From assembly GCF_022201045.2 (NCBI RefSeq), contig NC_068560.1, positions 33,815,001 to 33,879,000 of the forward strand: a stretch of DNA of 64,000 nucleotides. The letters are read 5' to 3'. The stretch is from Citrus sinensis (Eukaryota; Streptophyta; Magnoliopsida; Sapindales; Rutaceae). Below are positions 1 to 10,744 of the stretch, piece by piece (within the stretch, counting starts at the first letter, position 1; every line of letters begins with the position of its first letter). Under the pieces are notes generated by a model. The model ran no database searches and was not told where the DNA came from. It worked only from the letters and a program-made list of their open reading frames with translations. Both the position numbers and the translations under genes were made by a program.

Positions 1-398
1 ATTATTATTTGGTATGATAAGCCCTTAGCACCATATTGATTAGAGCGTGATTCATGAGGTGTGGATTCCCCCCTCATGATTTAATTGGTATTAATAAGAA
101 ATATTTAGCCCATGATGCATGTTGATACGGATCCAGATATCCAAGTACGTCAATTTAATAGATTTTCTCTTCAATTTATTCTCTCCATTGCAATTCCAAT
201 TTTAGAATTTATTCTCGCCATTTTAATTTAAGTATTAGCATATTCCAAATCATTTCCACCATAAATCCAACTACCCATTTACAAAATTAATTCTATATAT
301 AATTAAAATCCACCTCCTCGTGGGATCGACACTCGTCACCATTAGTCTATACTACAATAGATTCGTGCGCTTGCGAGTACATTAAAATTTGCACAACA
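1..398 (+). repeat. 5' LTR, 3' portion only
   Basis: Bases 1-398 align without gaps to 11056-11453 with nine mismatches. The LTR ends in CA at 397-398, seven bases before the primer-binding site. The start of the LTR and the left target-site duplication lie outside the window. Confidence 0.95.
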
Positions 399-404
399 AG
401 TTTT

Positions 405-421
405 TGGCGCCGTTGCCAGGG
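405..421 (+). other. Primer-binding site, tRNA-Asp type
   Basis: TGGCGCCGTTGCCAGGG is complementary to the 3' end of plant tRNA-Asp with its CCA tail, with one mismatch near the end (A for G). It lies six bases after the LTR terminal CA. The stretch 422-799 is an AT/T-rich untranslated leader with no other feature seen. Confidence 0.85.
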
Positions 422-799
422 AAGTAAGTAATTTTAATTCATAGAATTAATTTGTGTGAATAATTTCTTTTAAATTGTTGTCTTGTATTTTTTTTTAAAA
501 AAAAGAAAAAGAAAAAAAAAGTGAATCTGCATTTAGAGGTTAGTATTTATTTTCTTTCTCTATTCTTTACAATTATGCAATTTAATTTTTAAGTTATTTT
601 TCTTTGTAATTTTTGTTTATCTTAATTTAATTTTCTTTATTAAGTTTTAATTTGATTTTTAGTTAATTTCACGTATTTGTTTTTGTGTATTTTTATAGAA
701 AGATTGTAATAGCGCAATAAGGTTAGTATCGTAATTTCTCCCTCTTCTTTATTTTTATTTTATTTTTTTCCCATCTTTATTTTTTTTTATTTGTTTTGC

Positions 800-2431
800 A
801 TGCATGGTCGTAGGTCATTATTACCCAATCTTGAACCTATAGACCTTGAACTTGAGAAAACACTTCGCACACACAAACAAGTAAAAAATAAAATGGATTT
901 GCAACCACAGGAGAGACCATTTAAAGATTATTTCAGTCCTTTAGTAAATTTGAGCACATCATGTATAAGATACCCAAATGTAGCTGCTAGGAGCTTTGAA
1001 TTAAAACCTAGTGTGCTAAATTGTCTCCCCACATTTTATGGCCTAGAAAATGAGGATCCATATAATCATCTGAATGATTTTCATGCCATTTGTCAAACTT
1101 TTAAATACGAAAATTTTTCAGATGATGATGTTAAACTCATATTATTCCCATTTTCTTTAAAGGATAGAGCTCGTTCATGGTTAAATACTTTGCCTGCTAA
1201 TAGCATTACATCATGGGAACAAATGGTTACAAAATTTTTGAATAAATATTTCCCAGTGCATAAAACCAATGCTATTCGCAGGGAAATCTCGGAGTTTACC
1301 CAGAGAGAGGACAAACAATTTTTCGAAACATGGGAGCGATTTAATGGGCTACTCTTGAAGTGTCCACATCATGGGTACGAGAAATGGCACCAATGCCAAT
1401 ACTTTTTGGAGGGATTACTACCAAATGTGCAAGAATGGCTAATGGCAACAAGTGGAGGAGAGCTAATGTCAAAAAATGCATAAAAAATTTGGGAATTCTT
1501 CCAGCGACAAGCAGATAATTCCCAACAACGGAGTCGATCACTCAGGACTACTAGAAGAATTAAAGAAGTGAATGAGGTTCAAATTGGCGAATTAACTTCA
1601 GGAATCAAAGAAGTCAAGGAGATGGTTGAAGGTCTTGCTCGACAAATAGCATCGTTATCGACTGCTAAATCAACAGAATCACATGACCATGACTCATACT
1701 CATATCAAGCCAATGCCATAGGTGTAATGAAAAAACCATCGAATTATAACCCATACTCCAACACATATAACCCTGGATGGAGAGACCACCCCAATTTTTC
1801 ATGGTCTCAAGGATTCCAACAGAATGGACCAGCAGCTCCAGCTCCACCAATGCAACCAATTCCACAAAATCCTCAAGCCTCTCAGCCCCCATTCAGACCA
1901 TATAATCAGAACCAGAACTACACTCAGCCCAGACCATGGGAGGATGCATTCCAGAATTTCAAGAATGTTACTCACTCCACAATTGAGCAACAGAACTGCA
2001 CCATTGATGGACTACGAAATGAATTGAGAGCGGGCTTTAACTCACAAGCCCAATCAGTTTCAAGCCTCGAGAAGATGGTGGGACAACTTGCTTCTTCAGT
2101 TTAGACCTTGGCAATGACTGTTGAGAAAGGCAAATTTCCAAGTCAACCAGTGTCTAATCCTAAAGGAGTACATGAAGCAAGTACCAGTTCACCACAGCAG
2201 CATGAAGAGGTCAAACCAGTCATGACCTTACGAAAAGGAAAAGAAGTCGACAACAAAGTGGAGATGCCAGTAACAAAAGAAAATCAAATTGTACCTGTGA
2301 GTGTTGATGACTCATCACCGGAGGAGAAAGAAGAAACCAACCCACGAGAATACGTTCCCAAAGCTCCATTCCCCCAGAGGTTAGCTAAAGGCAAGAAGGG
2401 AAAATCCACAGGTGAGAATTCAAACAGGTAA
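800..2431 (+). pseudogene. Retrotransposon gag, broken by in-frame stops
   Basis: The first ATG of the frame is at 800. The frame carries a retrotransposon gag capsid domain (about 1000-1470), including the SWLNTLP and FLNKYFP segments typical of plant gypsy Gag. TAA at 1481-1483 and TAG at 2102-2104 interrupt it, and the same frame continues after each. The downstream part is rich in Pro, Gln and Asn (about 1740-1960) and then Lys/Glu. I see no CCHC zinc knuckle. The frame ends at TAA 2429-2431, while pol resumes in another frame from 2416, so a small deletion or frameshift near 2410-2420 probably broke an originally continuous gag-pol reading frame. Gag would form the cytoplasmic particle for reverse transcription. 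This copy cannot make it intact. Confidence 0.9.
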
Positions 2432-5400
2432 GTGTTAACATCCCTTTGCTTGATGCTATTAAGCAAGTTCCATCTTATGCCAAGTTTCTTAAAGACTTTT
2501 GTACTAAAAAGAGAAACATGCATGTTCAAAAGAAGGTATTTTTAACAGAAAACGTTAGTTCTATACTCCAACATAAAATTCCTTTAAAATGCAAAGACCC
2601 AGGCTCCCCCACTATCTCATGTAGTATAGGGAACCACACAATTGAGAATGCTTTGTTGGATTTATGAGCTAGTGTAAATTTGTTGTCTTATTCAGTATTT
2701 ATAAAACTTGGATTGGGAGAATTACACCCAACTCCAGTGGTGTTACAGCTTGCAGATCGGTCCACGAAAATACCTCGTGGTATTGTGGAGGACGTGCTTA
2801 TCCAGGTAGACAAGTTTTATTTTCCTGTTGATTTCATTATAATTGACACTCAACCAATACAGGATTCAAGGAAGAACATCCACATTATTCTAGGCCGACC
2901 TTTCTTGGCAACTGCGGATGCTCACATTCAATGTAGGACTGGAAATATGCAGTTGTCCTTCGGCAACATGACTATGGAGCTGAACATCTTCAACATTGCC
3001 AAACAACCTCACAGTGCAGATGATGGAATTATTGATGTGGATTTAATTGAAACAATAGTTGATAACACTTTTCTTTCAAACCTTAGTGATGATCCTTTAC
3101 AAACATGTTTAACTCACTTTGGTTTGGATTTTGATATTGACAGATCGGTCGATGAGGTCAACGCCCTACTTGACTCAGCACCATCCATGGACACTAATAA
3201 ATGGAAGTCAAGAGTTGAACAACTAGCACCATCAGAGAAGAAACTCATCCCATCATCAGAATCACCACCGAAACTCGAGCTCAAACCATTACCCAACACT
3301 TTGGAATATGCATTTTTGGGGGAAGAAAGTACTCTACCGGTAATCATCTCATCATCCCTCAATGACGAACAAAAAGGTAAGTTGTTGGATGTTTTAAAAG
3401 AGCATAAAGGGGCATTAGGATGGACCATAGCAGACATCAAAGGTATAAACCCAGTAGACTGCATGCATTACATTCACCTTGATGAAAATGCTAAATCTAC
3501 TAGGGAAATGCAACGTCGGTTAAATCCTAATATGAAAGAAGTTGTTAGAACAGAAGTCCTTAAGCTATTAGATGCTGGTATCATTTACCCAATTTCTGAT
3601 AGTTCATGGGTCAGTCCTGTACAAGTCGTCCCCAAAAAGTCAGGAGTCACAGTAGTTACTAATGCCGATAATGAATTGATACCCACTAGAGTGACTACAA
3701 GATGACGTGTATGCATTGATTATAGAAAGTTGAATTCTGTCACACGTAAAGACCATTTTCCTTTACCATTTATTGATCAAATGCTTGATAGATTAGCAGG
3801 ACATGAATTTTATTGCTTTCTAGATGGCTACTCAGGATATAATCAGATTCCCATAGCACCAAAAGATCAAGAGAAAACTACTTTCACTTGCCCTTTTGGC
3901 ACATTTGCATATAGGAGAATGTCATTTGGATTATGTAATGCACCTGCTACATTTCAACGATGCATGTTGAGCATTTTATCTGATATGGTTGAACGATTCC
4001 TTGAAGTCTTTATGGATGATTTTTCTGTCTTTGGTGACTCGTTTGATCAATGTTTACATCATCTAACACTAGTTCTACAAAGATGTATCGAGAAGAACTT
4101 GATATTAAATTAGGAGAAATGCCATTTTATGGTAAAATAATGTATTGTTCTCGGTCACATCATTTCGAGCAAAGGTATTGAGGTTGACAAAGCCAAGGTG
4201 GATCTCATTTCTAATCTTCCTCCACCCAAAACAGTCAGATAAGTAAGATCTTTCATTGGGCATGCTGGTTTTTATAGACGTTTCATTAAAGATTTTAGCA
4301 AAGTTTCTAGACCCTTATGCAATTTACTTGCTAAGAATGTACCTTTTATCTTTAATGATTCATGTCTTGTGGCTTTTGAAAAATTAAAGTAGTTGTTGAC
4401 ATCATCACCCATCATTCAGGCCCCGAACTAGAGCTTACCATTTGAACTCATGTGTGATGCATCTGATTATGCAGTAGGAGCAGTATTAGGACAAAGAGTT
4501 GATCGAATTCCCCATGTTATTTATTATGCTAGTATGACATTGAATGATGCACAGTTGAACTATTCAACTACTGAAAAAGAAATGCTAGCAGTAGTGTTTG
4601 CATTGGAGAAATTTCGATCTTATCTCATTGGTTGTAAAATAATCGTGTTCACAGATCATGCTGCTCTTAAATATCTTCTCACAAAGAAAGATGCAAAAGC
4701 TAGACTAATTCGTTGGGTGTTACTTTTGCAGGAATTTGACTTGGAGTTCAAAGATAAGAAAGAGACATAAAATGTTGTGGCAGACCACCTCTCTCGTCTC
4801 CATTTTGACACAATTACAGAATCATTACCATTGAATGAATCATTTTCAGATGAACAATTAATGAATGTGGAAGTATGACCTTGGTATGCTGATATAGTTA
4901 ATTATCTTGTTACAGGTAAACTTCCAGAGCATTGGACCAAGCAAGACAAGGCTAAATTCTTTGCAGAAATAAAGAATTTCTTTTGGGATGACCCGTATTT
5001 GTTCAAGTATTGTGCAGACCAAATTGTTAGACGATGCGTCCCAGAAAGTGAAATTTCAAATATCCTTTCATTCTGCCATGAACAAGCTTGTGGAGGCCAT
5101 TTCAGCGCTAAGAAAACAGCGACTAAAGTTTTACAATGTGGTTTCTATTGGCCAACTATATTTCGAGATGCTTACACTTTCTGTTCTTCATGTGATAGGT
5201 GTCAACGAATGGGGAGCATTACACGAAGGAACATGATGCCACTAAATCCAATTTTAGTGGTTGAGATTTTTGACGTATGGGGTATCGACTTCATGGGACC
5301 TTTTCCCCCGTCTTTTGGCCATCAATACATATTGGTTGCTGTTGACTACGTATCCAAATGGGTAGAAGCAATTCCATGCAGAACTAATGATCACAAGGTG

Positions 5401-6177
5401 GTGATAGCATTTTTGAAAAGCAACATTGTTTCACGCTTTGGATTCCCTCGAGCGATAATCAGTGATGGTGATGCCCACTTTTGTAACAAAGCATTCAAGG
5501 CTCTTTTGACAAAGTATTCAATCACACACAAAGTGGCGACTCCGTATCATCCGCAAACCAGTGGCCAAGTTGAGATCTCCAATCGAGAAATAAAGCACAT
5601 ATTAGAAAAGACGGTGAGGCCAGACAGAAAAGATTGGTCATTAAGACTTGATGATGCCTTATGGGCATATAGAACGGCTTTCAAGACCCCGATTGGGATG
5701 TCACCCTACAGGCTAGTGTATGGAAAAACTTGCCACCTACCTGTGGAACTCGAGCATCGTGCATATTAGGCCATTAAGAAATTCAATTTTGACATGCAGC
5801 AAGCCAGCTCAGAAAGAAGATTACAACTAGCAAAACTTGAACAAATTCGCAATGACGCGTACGAAAATGCCAAGATTTACAAGCAACGAATGAAAGTCTT
5901 CCATGACAAGCAAATTATGAGAAAATCTTTCACTCCAGGTCAGAAAGTGCTTTTATTCAATTCTCGCTTGCACCTATTCCCAAGTAAGTTACGCTCTCGT
6001 TGGTCTGGCCCATTTATTGTTCATACTGTTTTTTCATATGGGGCAATTGAAATTAAGGACCCAAAGAACGGTGGCACGTTTAAAGTTAATGGTCAAAAAT
6101 TAAAGCCATATCTAGAATACCAATCACATGGAGAAGACACCGAAATAAATTTGAGCGACCCACCAGATTTGAATTGA
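2416..6177 (+). pseudogene. Retrotransposon pol (protease, RT, RNase H, integrase), ten stops
   Basis: One frame spans the whole gene. Protease comes first: its active-site D-L-G-A-S now reads DL-stop-AS because of TGA at 2665. Reverse transcriptase has FMDD at 4009-4020. RNase H covers about 4450-4750. Integrase has an HHCC zinc module (about 5080-5205) and catalytic Asp 5287, Asp 5464 and Glu 5572, the last two in DX35E spacing. Ten in-frame stops occur at 2665, 3703, 4111, 4138, 4240, 4390, 4429, 4768, 4876 and 5767. Several are explained by single G-to-A or C-to-T changes in Trp, Gln or Arg codons. The frame closes at TAA/TGA 6175-6177 with no chromodomain seen. Pol would copy and insert the element; this copy cannot encode it. 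Confidence 0.95.
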
Positions 6178-6297
6178 TTTTTCTTTTCGTTGATTTGATT
6201 TTTCTTTATTTCTTTTTATTATTATTCTTTTGCTAATTGAAATTGTTTTTGCATAAGTGTGTTTATTTACCATTAAGTTCTCTTATCATTTTTAATC

Positions 6298-6531
6298 ATG
6301 AGTCTCATACTTAGACCGTTCCTTCTGAACATTCTTAAACCACTTCAACGTGTCAAAACTCATCTCAAAAGGCAGATTCAATTTTGTAAAACACAACGCA
6401 TTTGGGCTCTACAACCACCAGAGTTAGTAGCCTATGTTGAGGGTTTAGAACGCCAACTCAGAGACATTGAGAGAAGTGTTTACGACATCCAGTTGGAGCT
6501 TGAGGTAAATTCAATAAGAGGACGATTTTAA
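6298..6531 (+). CDS. Small accessory ORF of the retrotransposon, 77 aa, unknown
   Basis: This ATG-initiated frame lies 120 bp after pol in the position where Athila-type elements may carry an envelope-like gene. The product is basic in its first half (RVKTHLKRQIQF). The second half is likely helical and amphipathic (AYVEGLERQLRDIERSVYDI), suggesting a short coiled coil. It has no transmembrane segment, signal peptide or cysteine motif. I do not recognise a family. It lies just upstream of two more accessory ORFs on the same strand. The frame has no internal stop although pol upstream has ten, which is weak support that it is a real gene of the element. Confidence 0.45.
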   Translation: MSLILRPFLLNILKPLQRVKTHLKRQIQFCKTQRIWALQPPELVAYVEGLERQLRDIERSVYDIQLELEVNSIRGRF

Positions 6532-6672
6532 TTTTCTTTGTGTGTTTTAATTTGTTTTTCTATTTGTGTGCTTTAGTTTGTTACCCCGGTGAAGTGGCGG
6601 AAAACGGTACTCCGTGACAATCAAGTCGGTTACTTCAGTTTCCCATAATAACTGATATTCTGAGGCGAAAGT

Positions 6673-7230
6673 ATGGACAGAAACGAGATTCTAGCGAAGC
6701 TTCACAAGCGATTCCCTTCACTTCCTCAGAATGCCCTCCTTACGATCTATAAAGCTCGGTCCGAACGCATGCGATTACTCATGAGGAATAACATACCTGC
6801 TGACATCCGTTGGTTAATCGAGGCTAAAGTACGATCGGTAGGTGAGTTACCTCCAAAATTTATTGCATTCATGCCTGGTTGTGGTAAAGGAAATTATGCA
6901 AGAAAACGACGAGCTCGAAGAATTTATATTGCTTGTCATAAGTGTGCCAGAATGAGTTACAATAAAAACCCATGTTCTTTAAGAATGGTGTCTGATAACA
7001 GGGAAGATAAGATTCAATTCATTAGGGATGGCTTGAATAAGGAGTCATTGGATGATATCATTTTGTCTCTTGAAACGCATCCCAGTGGATATGTGCAAGG
7101 AGCGATTCTCCAGTTATGGCCATTATTCCAGAAAGAGCATGCACGATATAGTGTCGGGAATCTGACTATAAACGACCCTGTTTGCCAGTTTATAAGAAAA
7201 CTGGATAGGAAGCCTAGCCTCGACCCATAG
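6673..7230 (+). CDS. Accessory ORF resembling plant-virus nucleic-acid-binding protein (NABP), 185 aa
   Basis: The ATG at 6673 opens 185 codons. The centre has a strongly basic patch at residues 72-83 (KGNYARKRRARR), followed at once by a Cys-x2-Cys pair (C88, C91) and another Cys at 101. That order is the hallmark of the small cysteine-rich nucleic-acid-binding proteins of carlaviruses, vitiviruses and allexiviruses, several of which suppress RNA silencing or act in the nucleus. The homology call comes from motif order only; function here is inference. It sits between the 77-aa ORF and the LOG-like ORF. TAG at 7228 looks premature, because the same frame stays open for 22 more codons to TAA 7297-7299. 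The C-terminal third (about 105-185) has no recognised motif. A plain zinc-finger DNA-binding ORF is the alternative. Confidence 0.6.
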   Translation: MDRNEILAKLHKRFPSLPQNALLTIYKARSERMRLLMRNNIPADIRWLIEAKVRSVGELPPKFIAFMPGCGKGNYARKRRARRIYIACHKCARMSYNKNPCSLRMVSDNREDKIQFIRDGLNKESLDDIILSLETHPSGYVQGAILQLWPLFQKEHARYSVGNLTINDPVCQFIRKLDRKPSLDP

Positions 7231-7547
7231 AGGGCGTTCAAGCCGTTTCTGGACGTAAAATCAGAGGAAGATGTGAGCCACAGTCGCAACTACCTGTAAA
7301 TATCCTTTTACTTTACTGTTATTTTTGTTTTATTGTGTGCATTATTGTCTTTAATAATTTTATTACTGTTTATTTTTTTCTTATTACTGTTTACTTTTTC
7401 CTTTTTGACTCGCTAGCCACGTGCTTTACGCGTTATTTGACACTGACATGTTACCTCATACACAACTGTGACCCACTGGCACCAAGACTCTTAAATGTGA
7501 TTTTTTTTTGTCAAGCACTCACAAATTATTTTTTGAGAAGTATCACA

Positions 7548-8132
7548 ATGGCAGCTACTCCAAATAGACAATTCAAGAACATTTGTGTGCTTTATGGATT
7601 TACATATGGCAAACATAAAGAGTTCGTTGAGGCAGCCATCGATCTTGGTCGAAGTATAGCAGAGAGAAAATTACACTTTGTGTATGGAGGAGGTAACCGA
7701 GGGTTATCAAAAATGTTCTCTGAAGCAGCTTTTGTCAGAAGAAGTCAAGTGTTAGGCATCATCCCAAGAGTCCTAAAACCGTTGGGCAGTTCGTCTGACT
7801 CATCAACTGGAGAAGAGTTAGTTGTCTTAGGTATGCAAGAAAGAATAACTGAAATGCTTAATAATGCTGATGCTTTTATTTTCCTTCCAGGAGATCTTGC
7901 AACACTAGAGGCACTTATCACACTAGCATCTTGGGCCCATCTCCACATCTACCAGAAACTCATCGGTTTGTTAAATGTCAATAACTTTTATGATGGCTTT
8001 ATCGCATTTCTTAACCATGCAATAAAAAACTATTTCATTCCCGCTAATATGAAAAAACTCTTTATTTGTGCTCACACTGCTAATGAGCTACTTGATCTGT
8101 TACAAGCTTATAGACCGGAGCCAGACCCCTGA
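7548..8132 (+). CDS. LOG-family (lysine decarboxylase-like fold) homologue inside the retrotransposon, 194 aa
   Basis: LOG enzymes release active cytokinin bases from riboside monophosphates in plant cells. The first ATG that fits the family is at 7548 (MAATPNRQF). The fold landmarks are present: FVYGGG at residues 44-49, GIIP at 70-73, MQERITEM at 96-103 with its Arg kept, then ADAFIFLP and SWAHLHIYQK and IGLLNV. The signature PGGxGTxxE reads PGDLATLEA at 114-122, losing two glycines and the final catalytic Glu, so hydrolase activity is doubtful. TGA at 8130 looks premature because the frame continues for 27 codons to TAA 8214-8216. It lies on the same strand 317 bp after the NABP-like ORF and before the polypurine tract, so it belongs to the element and is not a host gene. 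Confidence 0.8.
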   Translation: MAATPNRQFKNICVLYGFTYGKHKEFVEAAIDLGRSIAERKLHFVYGGGNRGLSKMFSEAAFVRRSQVLGIIPRVLKPLGSSSDSSTGEELVVLGMQERITEMLNNADAFIFLPGDLATLEALITLASWAHLHIYQKLIGLLNVNNFYDGFIAFLNHAIKNYFIPANMKKLFICAHTANELLDLLQAYRPEPDP

Positions 8133-8216
8133 ACCTTTGTGTTGGAGCATCCAAATAATGATGATAACAGTAGCAGCAGTAAGAAGTACAAATTAGATTT
8201 AACTCTCCGCCTGTAA

Positions 8217-10100
8217 ATATTTTCTTCTGTGTTGCACCACCCAGGTGATGTCTTCTAAACTCTACTTCTTTCCTTTCAAACATTGAGGACAATGTTTCAT
8301 TCTGGTTGGGGGGAGGGAATAGTCGACAATTGTGGAATCTTGGTTAGGTTTTTACTAATTTTTTGTTGTAGAAACTAATTGTTGCTAACTTTTTGTGTTG
8401 AAGATGACTGAATATGGAGTGTAGTTACTCTAGAAACGCATCTTCATTGTTTGGAAAAAAAAATTTCAAAAAAAAAAATTAGACATTTTCTTTTTCTTTA
8501 TTAAGTTTTGATGTTTATTTTTTTTCTTTTTAATTTCTCCTCTATGAATATACATTTTTCAACTTTTGAGTCGAAGATGGCTGAATATGGAGTATAGTGC
8601 CTCTAGAAACGCATCTTCTTAGTAAAAAAAAAAAAACTCATTTTCTTTTTCTATCATTTTAAGTGTACTTTTTCTAATATTTTTTTTGCATCATTTTCAC
8701 ATTTCTGCATGCATATTTTCCTTTCATGTTTAGAATAGGTTGGGGGGTAGAATGTTGTTCAAAAAAAAAATTGTGTGATTTGTTTTAACATTGGATTACA
8801 TGATTAATTTCAAATTTTAGTATTTGTATTATCTTTGGTCTTAAGTGATATTACATTATGTTTGCTACTTTACATGTTGATGTTAGAGACAAATATGAAT
8901 TGCTTGAAGGAATGAACATGTCATAATAAGTACCAAGTGAGTTTTTGAGCCTATCATTTTTCTTGGAGAGTAACCCTTTTGCCCATTCTTTATATAGCTT
9001 AACAGTTTATTATTTTATATACGATCTTTAGATTTCTTTTGAGTTAACCCTTAAAAAAAAAAGTGTGTTGCTACATTGGGAGGCCCATCTAACTAGTAGA
9101 TATGGATGATTATTTAGAGCCCTAAAAGACGATGGAAATGCCATCTTTGTCCTGTTTGAGCCTTTTTAGCCATCCCTTTTGTGATATATCCATAGTCAAC
9201 CCTTTTGAGCTTTTAAAAAAAAAAAAAAAATCTTTTCTTTGTCAACTTATCATCTTGACCCACTCCGATTTGGAGTATTACACGATGTCTTATAAGGTCC
9301 ATCACCTATTTATGATTGAGAAAAATGTAAATAATTATTTTGTTCAGTGAAGTTGTGCCAAATAAAAGCAAAAAAAAAAGAGAAAAAAAAAACAAAACAA
9401 AAGTTGTTGTTTCAAAAGAATAAAAATAACAATAATAGGTGAAATCCACCTTGCAACTTCCAAAAAAAAAAAAATTCTCTGTATTTTTCTCAAACATACA
9501 CTTTATTTTCCTTATTTCCCTTCTTTGTTAACCATGTCCCTAGCCTACGTTACGTCCTAATAAAAGTCCTTCTTGATTTTAGGGAATTATAGTCCGAAGT
9601 AGAAGCTAGTTATATGGGCTAAAAAGATGTAGTGATGCATAATTAAAAAGAAAAAAAGATAAATAAAGTGGGTTGACTAACATTTTATTTGACTTGAGAT
9701 TGTATTATTTCTAAGCTGAGGACATATTTATTTCATCTTGGTGAGAGCATGTGATATCACTTCTTTATTATTTTCTCTCTCAAGTACCATTAATTGGAGT
9801 GACTATTTTTATTGGGTTTAATTTATTTGTGAGAGTTTCACTACTTCCAGTGAGATTTTAGGGTTTGACATGTCATTCTTGAAAGTAGCTATAACAAAGT
9901 CTACTGGGCTAATTCATGTGGATGGTTGATGTGGGTGTGATGTTGCTTTAGACTGGAGATAATGCTTATACTTTTATTTGATTGCTATCATTAATCTGAT
10001 TGAATAAACACGAGTGTTTCTAAAAAAAAAAAAATCGTTTTGAATTTGAATTTTGTTTTCGCTTTATTTGCTAGGGACTAGCAATAAGCTGATTGGGGGG
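8217..10100 (+). other. Retrotransposon 3' non-coding region with purine tracts and a direct repeat
   Basis: No coding frame is credible here. It holds ATTGAGGACAATGT (about 8282-8296) followed by a G-rich tract, GGTTGGGGGGAGGG at 8304-8317, a combination common downstream of pol in plant gypsy elements. A roughly 55-bp segment at 8397-8450 recurs at 8567-8622 (GACTGAATATGGAG / GGCTGAATATGGAG and CTCTAGAAACGCATCTTC shared). The rest is A/T-rich with homopolymer runs. Confidence 0.7.
10091..10100 (+). other. Polypurine tract next to 3' LTR
   Basis: GATTGGGGGG directly precedes the TG that begins the 3' LTR, the expected place for plus-strand primer formation. Confidence 0.8.
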
Positions 10101-10535
10101 TGTGTTGAGTGTTAGAAAATGCATATTTATAAAGGAGAAAATCGTCATTTTACATTTCAAGTCTTACTAACAACCCTTACTTTTATGTATTTAACCTTCT
10201 TGTGATTTAATTACATGTGTTTTATTTTAATTAAGTATTTTATGTATTTTAGGGGCATTATAGTCATTTCACAATAAAGGAGAAATCAGACGGCAAAACG
10301 GACATCGCTTTTGAACTCAGGACGGTCAAAAACCTTAGGAGGAGCATAAAAGGAAAAATGGCACTATTCACATGTACGGTACTATTCACGTGTACGGTAA
10401 TGTGGCATTGACTGATGAGGTGTCACGATCCTGTTGGACTAAAATTCTTATGTACTGTTGATGGTGACGTGGCAGCATATCAGTGAACGAAAAATCTTGC
10501 GTACGGTGCATGCATCACACAGGATTATTTTCAAC

Positions 10536-10665
10536 CAAACCGCGTTACTGTTCATTCGGGTCAAACCGCGTTACTGTTCAAAGTCGGGTCAAACCGTGTT
10601 ACTGTTCAAAGTCGGGTCAAACCGTGTTACTGTTCATCCGCGTGGTCAAACCGTGGACTGTTGAC
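10536..10665 (+). repeat. Five tandem 26-29-bp repeats in LTR U3
   Basis: Units start at 10536, 10562, 10590, 10618 and 10647 and share CAAACCGTGTTACTGTTCA. They lie about 70-200 bp upstream of the LTR TATA box, where enhancer-like repeats are usual. A second short repeat, ACTATTCAC(A/G)TGTACGGT, is doubled near 10371-10400. Confidence 0.85.
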
Positions 10666-10735
10666 TGATGACGTGGCGCAATCCAGAGCGTCCAAACTGT
10701 TTTTAATCCGATGGCCATGATTTACTCCATGTATC

Positions 10736-10744
10736 TATAAAAAG
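10736..10744 (+). promoter_or_regulatory. LTR TATA box
   Basis: TATAAAAAG in the U3 part of the 3' LTR, about 100 bp before the AATAAA signal. The same region in the 5' LTR lies outside the window. Confidence 0.7.

Noticed and set aside
791-799. Start of gag at 791
   Set aside because: The codon at 791 is TTG; the first real ATG in the frame is at 800.
7335-7547. Extended N-terminus of the LOG-like ORF
   Set aside because: The frame is open from 7335, but that codon is GTG and the translation is a hydrophobic T-rich stretch unlike LOG. The ATG at 7548 starts the recognisable domain.
8304-8317. Second LTR boundary after the first purine tract
   Set aside because: No LTR-like TG start or match to the 5' LTR follows; the true 3' LTR begins at 10101.
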